This document shows positions 59,873-64,000 of a stretch of DNA of 64,000 nucleotides, piece after piece. A program made the position numbers and the translations under genes. Position 1 is the stretch's first letter. Each line of letters begins with the position of its first letter. Below the pieces are notes generated by a model. The model did no database searches and was not told where the DNA came from. It saw only the letters and a program-made list of their open reading frames with translations. Source of the stretch: a virus; IMG/VR virus record IMGVR_UViG_3300021963_007890, positions 1-64,000 of that record, one strand, 5' to 3'.

Positions 59873-60267
59873 GAATTTTTGAACTTTTGGAACAAACCAT
59901 AGGAACAACTGGATCATCTACAGGCCAGATGAGCACTGTTCAACCTGTTAGTAATAAACCAAGTGATCAGCCAGCCACTGCTACAAGTCCAAAAGACAAA
60001 TCTCCAACAATAGATCCTAAACAACAGCAGCAACTTGATAATTTATTAAAACAAAATCAAATTAATGTTAAAAGCTCAGATGATTTTCTTAGAGCGTTTG
60101 ATGCCATCCAACAAAAAACAGATATCAATAAGCTGCCTCCAGAACAACAAAAGGCTATAAGTGATTATACAAAAGCAACTATTACTAAGCCAGGATTACC
60201 TACTCAGATGAACATGTTGATGAAATCAGCTATTACTTCTAAACCCGCAGTAAATCCTAAAGTATAA
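59869..60267 (+). CDS. Gln/Pro-rich low-complexity phage protein (132 aa)
   Basis: Starts MRIFELLEQTIGTTGSSTG, with an extended Ser/Thr/Pro/Gln-rich low-complexity segment (QPATATSPKDKSPTIDP; KQQQQLDNLLKQ). A helical domain follows (SSDDFLRAFDAIQQK). It overlaps the previous gene by four bases (ATGA) and is followed by the next gene after one base. A FELLEQ-type start recurs in small T4-like proteins. Possibly a small structural or scaffold protein. Confidence 0.45.
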   Translation: MRIFELLEQTIGTTGSSTGQMSTVQPVSNKPSDQPATATSPKDKSPTIDPKQQQQLDNLLKQNQINVKSSDDFLRAFDAIQQKTDINKLPPEQQKAISDYTKATITKPGLPTQMNMLMKSAITSKPAVNPKV

Positions 60268-60268
60268 T

Positions 60269-60730
60269 ATGGTTATATCTGATTCGCTGTTACAAAAATT
60301 ATTTTTGCTGAATAATGAGGTACAGAAATCCTTAAAAAAGAAAGGATTTAATTCGGCAAAAAAGTTAGAAGATGGCTCTATACAGGTAGGGAAATTTACT
60401 ATTAAGAAATGTAATAATGGGTTTTTTTCTGTGCTAGATCAAAATCATTATATAATACTTGATAAGATTAATTTACCTCATACAGCAGCAATTCTTGCGA
60501 ATAAACTAGCATGTGGAAAATGGACTGATAGAGAAATTTTAGATCTAGATAGAAAATATGGACACTATAGTTTTGTAGAAGAACTTTACACAGAACAAAT
60601 GAAAAAATCTAAAAAAGACTATGACAAACTGGACATCCTTAGTGAAAAACAAAAAATAGCTAGAATTAAAAAAGCCATGTATAAAAAACAGATCCAAATT
60701 GGATTTGATAAACTTTTAAAAATAGCATAA
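60269..60730 (+). CDS. basic hypothetical protein (153 aa)
   Basis: Highly Lys/Ile-rich. Beta elements (GSIQVGKFTIKKCNNGFFSV) then a long helical region (CGKWTDREILDLDRKYGHY; FVEELYTEQMKKSKKDYDKL) ending in KKQIQIGFDKLLKI. The KLACGKWTDREILDLDRKYGH segment looks conserved-domain-like. Unrecognised; a T4-like conserved hypothetical is plausible. A late-type box for the next gene overlaps its stop. Confidence 0.5.
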   Translation: MVISDSLLQKLFLLNNEVQKSLKKKGFNSAKKLEDGSIQVGKFTIKKCNNGFFSVLDQNHYIILDKINLPHTAAILANKLACGKWTDREILDLDRKYGHYSFVEELYTEQMKKSKKDYDKLDILSEKQKIARIKKAMYKKQIQIGFDKLLKIA

Positions 60731-60733
60731 ATA
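60727..60733 (+). promoter_or_regulatory. late-promoter-like box (ATAAATA)
   Basis: Overlaps the stop of the 60269 gene and lies 24 bases before the likely ATG at 60758. Confidence 0.4.
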
Positions 60734-60757
60734 AAACTATAAAATTTGGATGTTTCT

Positions 60758-62323
60758 ATGAAAACAAGTGATTTTAAAAAAAAATTAACCAGTAAGGCTC
60801 TTTTAGAAAACATCTCTCGCCAATTTAATATCAAGTTAAATCTTGATGGTTATAACAGAGAGCAATTAGAAGATTATAGAAATAAGTTGAGAACTAGAGT
60901 ATTTCAACAAGAAAACAATTCAGCTATAAATTCATTACTTACAGATGAAACATACCAGAAAGATAAAGCAATGCTGGAATTGCTAAACACAAGGATTAAA
61001 GAAATGCTAGGCGAAGATCTTAAAAAACTTAGAGATAAAATTGATGCTTTGGAAGAAGCGAAAAAAGGTGTTAGAGCACCAAAATATACCAAGAAAGCAA
61101 AAGGTGCTGATGATGGTAACCTAGCCAATAACTATCCTCCGTTTGATAAAGTTACCAGAGGCGATGTAATTGCCGGTGCTACTGGTAAAGATCAAAAAGG
61201 TGGAAAGAAGAAAGATGTAAAAGCAGACGAAGGTCGTCGCATTGCAGGCAAAGGTTACGATAATCCTGAACACGATAGTAAACCGCCAGAGGGTAAAGTT
61301 CCCTTTACCAGTTTTCATCAAGGCAAGCAAGGTGATCAGGCCGCAAGACTACATGCTACACAGGTTAAAGGTAAGTTGGTCAAGGGCAAGGCACAGAGCG
61401 CAAAACAAGATGAGCCAGGTGTAAAAGAAGAAAAGTTCGATCCGTTAAAGCATGTTAAAAATCCTACACCAGGTGAAAAGAAGGCTGCTAAGGATGTTAA
61501 GCGTAGTAGCTATGCTGATCGTGCCGCAATGTTAAGATCAGCCGAAAAAGATGGACGCTTAAAAGAAGCAGATGACAAGTGTAATCATACACCAAAAGGT
61601 AAGAAATGTCCAGTACATGGTCTAAAAGAGTGTGGCACAATGGAAGGCAAGGACGAAGGTAAGCCAGGTAAGAACTTTGCTAAGATTGCTAAGAAAGCAG
61701 GCGAAAAGTATGGCAGCAAGGCAGCAGGTGAGCGTGTAGCAGGTGCTGTTCGTCAAAAATTAAAGAAGGCTGGTAAATTAGAAGAAGCTAATCTAGTCTT
61801 CAAACGTAATGTTCGTACAGTAAATGAAAGTCTTGCTTATCTATTAAGCGAGGATGAGGAAGGTAAGGCCAAAGCTATCACAGCCGCAGGTGATATGGTA
61901 AATGATTATACAAGCTGGATGCAGCGTGTTGGCCAATACCAAACTAAGAGTATGATTGAACTTGCTGATGCTATCCGTGCTGACTTTGGACCTGCCGAAG
62001 CAGAGGCATTTAAGCAGGCTGTAGGCCCAGCGTTAAGTGCTACATTAGAAGTTCTTACTCAACAACGTGAAGCAATTTCAAATGCTGTAGCAGCACTGGC
62101 AGGAGAACAAATGCCTACAGAGCCGATGGGCATGGACACAGGTATGGAACCAGATATGGATGCTGCGGCTCCAGATATGATGAATGAACCTGCTGCCGAT
62201 GAGTTTGGTGCTGCTGATGCTGCTGCGGGTGGTCCTGAGGCTGCTGGTCGTGAAATGCGTGAAAGTAAGTTTGCTCGCAAAATAGCAGAATCTCATAGCA
62301 TAATTACCAAACTAGCAAAATGA
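60758..62323 (+). CDS. Lys/Ala/Gly-rich phage protein, probable capsid-assembly or virion component (521 aa)
   Basis: Start taken at ATG 60758; a TTG at 60746 adds four residues. Residues ~1-110 are helical and charged. The middle (~115-330) is a Lys/Gly/Pro-rich, probably disordered region with GNLANNYPPFDKVTRGD and a Cys/His knuckle-like CNHTPKGKKCPVHG. A repeat KIAKKAGEKYGSKAAGERVA follows. Residues ~345-440 form a compact helical segment (KAKAITAAGDMVNDYTSWM, TKSMIELADAIRADFGPAEA). The C-terminus is Met/Asp/Ala-rich, then RKIAESHSI. Composition resembles T4-like marine scaffold or internal head proteins, but no motif proves it. Overlaps the next gene by four bases. Confidence 0.5.
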   Translation: MKTSDFKKKLTSKALLENISRQFNIKLNLDGYNREQLEDYRNKLRTRVFQQENNSAINSLLTDETYQKDKAMLELLNTRIKEMLGEDLKKLRDKIDALEEAKKGVRAPKYTKKAKGADDGNLANNYPPFDKVTRGDVIAGATGKDQKGGKKKDVKADEGRRIAGKGYDNPEHDSKPPEGKVPFTSFHQGKQGDQAARLHATQVKGKLVKGKAQSAKQDEPGVKEEKFDPLKHVKNPTPGEKKAAKDVKRSSYADRAAMLRSAEKDGRLKEADDKCNHTPKGKKCPVHGLKECGTMEGKDEGKPGKNFAKIAKKAGEKYGSKAAGERVAGAVRQKLKKAGKLEEANLVFKRNVRTVNESLAYLLSEDEEGKAKAITAAGDMVNDYTSWMQRVGQYQTKSMIELADAIRADFGPAEAEAFKQAVGPALSATLEVLTQQREAISNAVAALAGEQMPTEPMGMDTGMEPDMDAAAPDMMNEPAADEFGAADAAAGGPEAAGREMRESKFARKIAESHSIITKLAK

Positions 62324-62667
62324 AAATAAAGGAACTTTTTGAAGACCCGAGTTATGATATCGGGTCTCTTAGAAGTGCCTTGGCTGTCAGGCAGGGACAG
62401 GTTAAAAAAAGTGGTGCCTCTAAAGAACTTCCCCTTGCTGTGATAAAAGATATAGCAAGAGATCTTGGATTTTCTATCACAGATCTTGATACATTAAAAG
62501 CATTCAAAGATAAAATTGATCCCACAGGTGATGTTTTTGATATCACGGACAAAGGCACAATTATTCTAAATAAACCAGAATCAGCTATGATGCCTGGTAA
62601 AGGTGCAGGCCCTAGTGTAGATGCAATGGCCGCAAGCAACAGCAAAACACTATCTCCAAAAATTTGA
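62320..62667 (+). CDS. small hypothetical protein (115 aa)
   Basis: Begins MKIKELFEDPSYDIGS and continues with LRSALAVRQGQVKKSG and a helical LAVIKDIARDLGFSITDLD region. A flexible Gly/Ala/Ser tail ends it (GPSVDAMAASNSKTLSP). The KIKELFEDP start recurs in T4-like small proteins. ATGA overlap with the upstream gene. Unrecognised. Confidence 0.45.
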   Translation: MKIKELFEDPSYDIGSLRSALAVRQGQVKKSGASKELPLAVIKDIARDLGFSITDLDTLKAFKDKIDPTGDVFDITDKGTIILNKPESAMMPGKGAGPSVDAMAASNSKTLSPKI

Positions 62668-62692
62668 CTTAGGTAATTAGGACTAGTATAAT
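62664..62692 (+). promoter_or_regulatory. sigma-70-type promoter of the exonuclease gene
   Basis: TTGACT (62664-62669), a 17-base spacer and TATAAT (62687-62692). The predicted transcription start falls at the ATG (62700), so the transcript may be leaderless. It overlaps the end of the preceding gene. Early-gene control by host polymerase is likely. Confidence 0.75.
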
Positions 62693-62699
62693 TAGCAGT

Positions 62700-63389
62700 A
62701 TGAATTATACTCCACCTCCTTTTGTTGATAAATTTCAATATAAAAATTGTAAGCAGATTAACGATCCAATTACTCGTAAGCGTGTATATCTTACACCTGA
62801 CGGCGAACGCTTACCCAGTGTTACTACCATCCTCAGTGCTACCAAAGATATGACAGCATTAAATGAATGGCGTGATAGAATTGGGCACGAAAAGGCTCAA
62901 CAGATTACTACAGAAGCGGCAGGCATAGGAACAGCCATGCACGGTAACCTAGAACGTTTTATCGCAGGTCTACAAAGACAACCGGGTAATAATCCTGTTC
63001 ATGTACAAGCTAATAAAATGGCAGATATTATAATTGAAAACGGACTAAAAGATGTGGATGAAGTTTGGGCTATGGAACAAAGTCTTTATTATCCTGGCTT
63101 ATATTCAGGGACCACCGACCTTGTTGGTGTTTATAAAGGTAATCCTAGTGTAATGGACTATAAACAGACTAATAAGCCCAAAAAAGAAGCCTGGATAGAT
63201 GATTATAAAATTCAGCTAGTTGCCTATATTATGGCACATAACCAAGTCTACGGTACTGATATAAAAGAAGGTCATGTCTTCATGTGCTCTAGAGATCTTC
63301 AATATCAACAGTTTGACCTAAGGCCTGACGAATTTGAACATTGGCAAAATCAATGGTTAGATAAAGTAGAAGAATACTATACCAAGTGA
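62700..63389 (+). CDS. PD-(D/E)XK exonuclease (RecB/Cas4-like), 229 aa
   Basis: A RecB-type nuclease core is evident: GIGTAMHGNLE with H81, a W-x-M-E pattern (VWAMEQSLYYPG, E126), D140 in SGTTDLVGVYKGN, D153-x-K155 (VMDYKQTNK) and Q172-x3-Y176 (QLVAY). In the family these coordinate metal ions to cleave DNA ends. The N-terminus (FVDKFQYKNCKQIN) is a short cap. In marine T4-like phages comparable proteins are annotated as exonucleases and may help digest host DNA or process recombination ends. It has its own sigma-70-type promoter and a possible leaderless start, consistent with early expression. Confidence 0.85.
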   Translation: MNYTPPPFVDKFQYKNCKQINDPITRKRVYLTPDGERLPSVTTILSATKDMTALNEWRDRIGHEKAQQITTEAAGIGTAMHGNLERFIAGLQRQPGNNPVHVQANKMADIIIENGLKDVDEVWAMEQSLYYPGLYSGTTDLVGVYKGNPSVMDYKQTNKPKKEAWIDDYKIQLVAYIMAHNQVYGTDIKEGHVFMCSRDLQYQQFDLRPDEFEHWQNQWLDKVEEYYTK

Positions 63390-63418
63390 ATGCAAGGACT
63401 TAAACAACTTCTAACCTG

Positions 63419-63425
63419 ATAAATA
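63419..63425 (+). promoter_or_regulatory. late-promoter-like box (ATAAATA)
   Basis: 21 bases upstream of the 63447 ATG, with AAGGGG between; leadered class. Confidence 0.5.
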
Positions 63426-63446
63426 TCCTATAAGGGGATATTATCT

Positions 63447-64000
63447 ATGCCAGTTGTTGAAATAGCGAAAATTCAGGTTCGCAGAGGACAAGAAAACCAA
63501 TCTGGGACTCCTGTTTTGGATAGTGGGGAATTTGGATGGGCTTCAGATACTGAAAAACTTTATATCGGGCTCCGTAGGGTAGATGGTGGATCGAGAGACG
63601 CCAATGTAAGAATTCTGACAGAAAATGATCTAAGAAACTTTTTTCAATCATCAGTAATCGCTAATCTTAATACAACTACTTTATATACATTTAAAGTTGG
63701 CACTTTTATTGCAACCAGTAATACTACACATATTCCTCCCACTGGCCCACAGGTTGTTAGAAGTATTCAAGGTAAATTAGATGATATTGTTAGTATCAAA
63801 GATTTTGGGGCTATCGGTGATGGTATAAATGATGACCATATGGCTTTTCAAACTGCCATAGATAATCTCTACCTTTATGATAGATGGAAAAACACTTTAA
63901 GCCTTGCTACAGGCACAGAGAAAACACTATTTTTACCAAAAGGTTCTTATTTAATCAGTCAAACTTTGTATATACCTTCTAAAGTTAGAATTCAAGGTGA
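63447..64000 (+). CDS. beta-helix tail spike/fibre, 3' end outside window
   Basis: Begins MPVVEIAKIQVRRGQEN, then a GWASDTEKLYIGLR fibre-cap motif seen in marine phage fibres. After ~110 residues comes the pectate-lyase-like opening VSIKDFGAIGDGINDDHMAF, followed by AIDNLYLYDRW and LFLPKGSYLISQTLYIPSK. That is the standard start of a parallel beta-helix spike, an enzyme family that often digests capsule or LPS. The frame stays open to the right edge, so size and catalytic residues cannot be judged. Confidence 0.8.
   Translation, partial: MPVVEIAKIQVRRGQENQSGTPVLDSGEFGWASDTEKLYIGLRRVDGGSRDANVRILTENDLRNFFQSSVIANLNTTTLYTFKVGTFIATSNTTHIPPTGPQVVRSIQGKLDDIVSIKDFGAIGDGINDDHMAFQTAIDNLYLYDRWKNTLSLATGTEKTLFLPKGSYLISQTLYIPSKVRIQG

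Overview
The window looks like part of the genome of a large, AT-rich, tailed marine bacteriophage of the T4-like (contractile-tailed) type. The evidence is: tightly packed genes with overlapping stop/start codons; a T4-type ATP-dependent DNA ligase; repeated late-promoter-like boxes (TATAAATA, CTAAATA, GTAAATA) just upstream of genes on both strands; long collagen-like, LamG and glycine-rich tail-fibre/adhesin genes; small conserved virion-type proteins; and auxiliary metabolic genes typical of marine phages. No rRNA, tRNA, CRISPR array or insertion sequence was seen. The host cannot be read from the window. A phycobilin-reductase gene (PcyX/PcyA-like) together with IscU/IscA/ErpA and IF-1 homologues suggests a marine proteobacterial host, by inference.

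Layout. 1-2.5 kb: the end of a Hint-domain protein, cut by the window edge, then a structural protein. 2.5-15.7 kb: a glycosyltransferase-like gene followed by nine consecutive radical-SAM genes. They form two convergent operons: five radical-SAM genes on the + strand behind the glycosyltransferase-like gene, and four on the - strand. Most carry twitch/SPASM-type cysteine domains, usually at the N-terminus. 15.9-19.6 kb: a methyltransferase, a SleB-like cell-wall hydrolase, and an iron-sulfur assembly locus (IscU, an IscA-type carrier, a His-rich exported protein and a 44-aa membrane peptide on -; an ErpA-like carrier on +). 19.6-22 kb: DNA ligase, a small protein, translation initiation factor IF-1, and an HNH endonuclease. 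22-53 kb: a tail-fibre/virion region with cupredoxin-like, LamG, collagen-like and beta-repeat proteins and a 4471-residue giant adhesin. 53-56.9 kb: the bilin reductase, a zincin-GH19 fusion and a membrane protein. 56.9-58.3 kb: a minus-strand micro-operon of very small proteins. 58.3-64 kb: small conserved phage proteins, a 522-aa assembly-type protein, a PD-(D/E)XK exonuclease, and the start of a beta-helix tail spike.

How it may work together (inference). The nine radical-SAM enzymes each need a [4Fe-4S] cluster, and most appear to need auxiliary clusters as well. The phage also carries a cluster scaffold and two A-type carriers next to them. This suggests a phage-encoded, phage-supplied radical chemistry system with an unknown substrate: a virion protein, surface glycan, peptide or host molecule. 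Late genes seem to fall into two start classes: those where the late box lies 5-8 bases from the ATG with no Shine-Dalgarno (probably leaderless), and those with a longer leader and a ribosome-binding site.

No gene-free stretch exceeds about 150 bases. The longest (15739-15882) holds a perfect 20-bp palindrome and two divergent late-type boxes.
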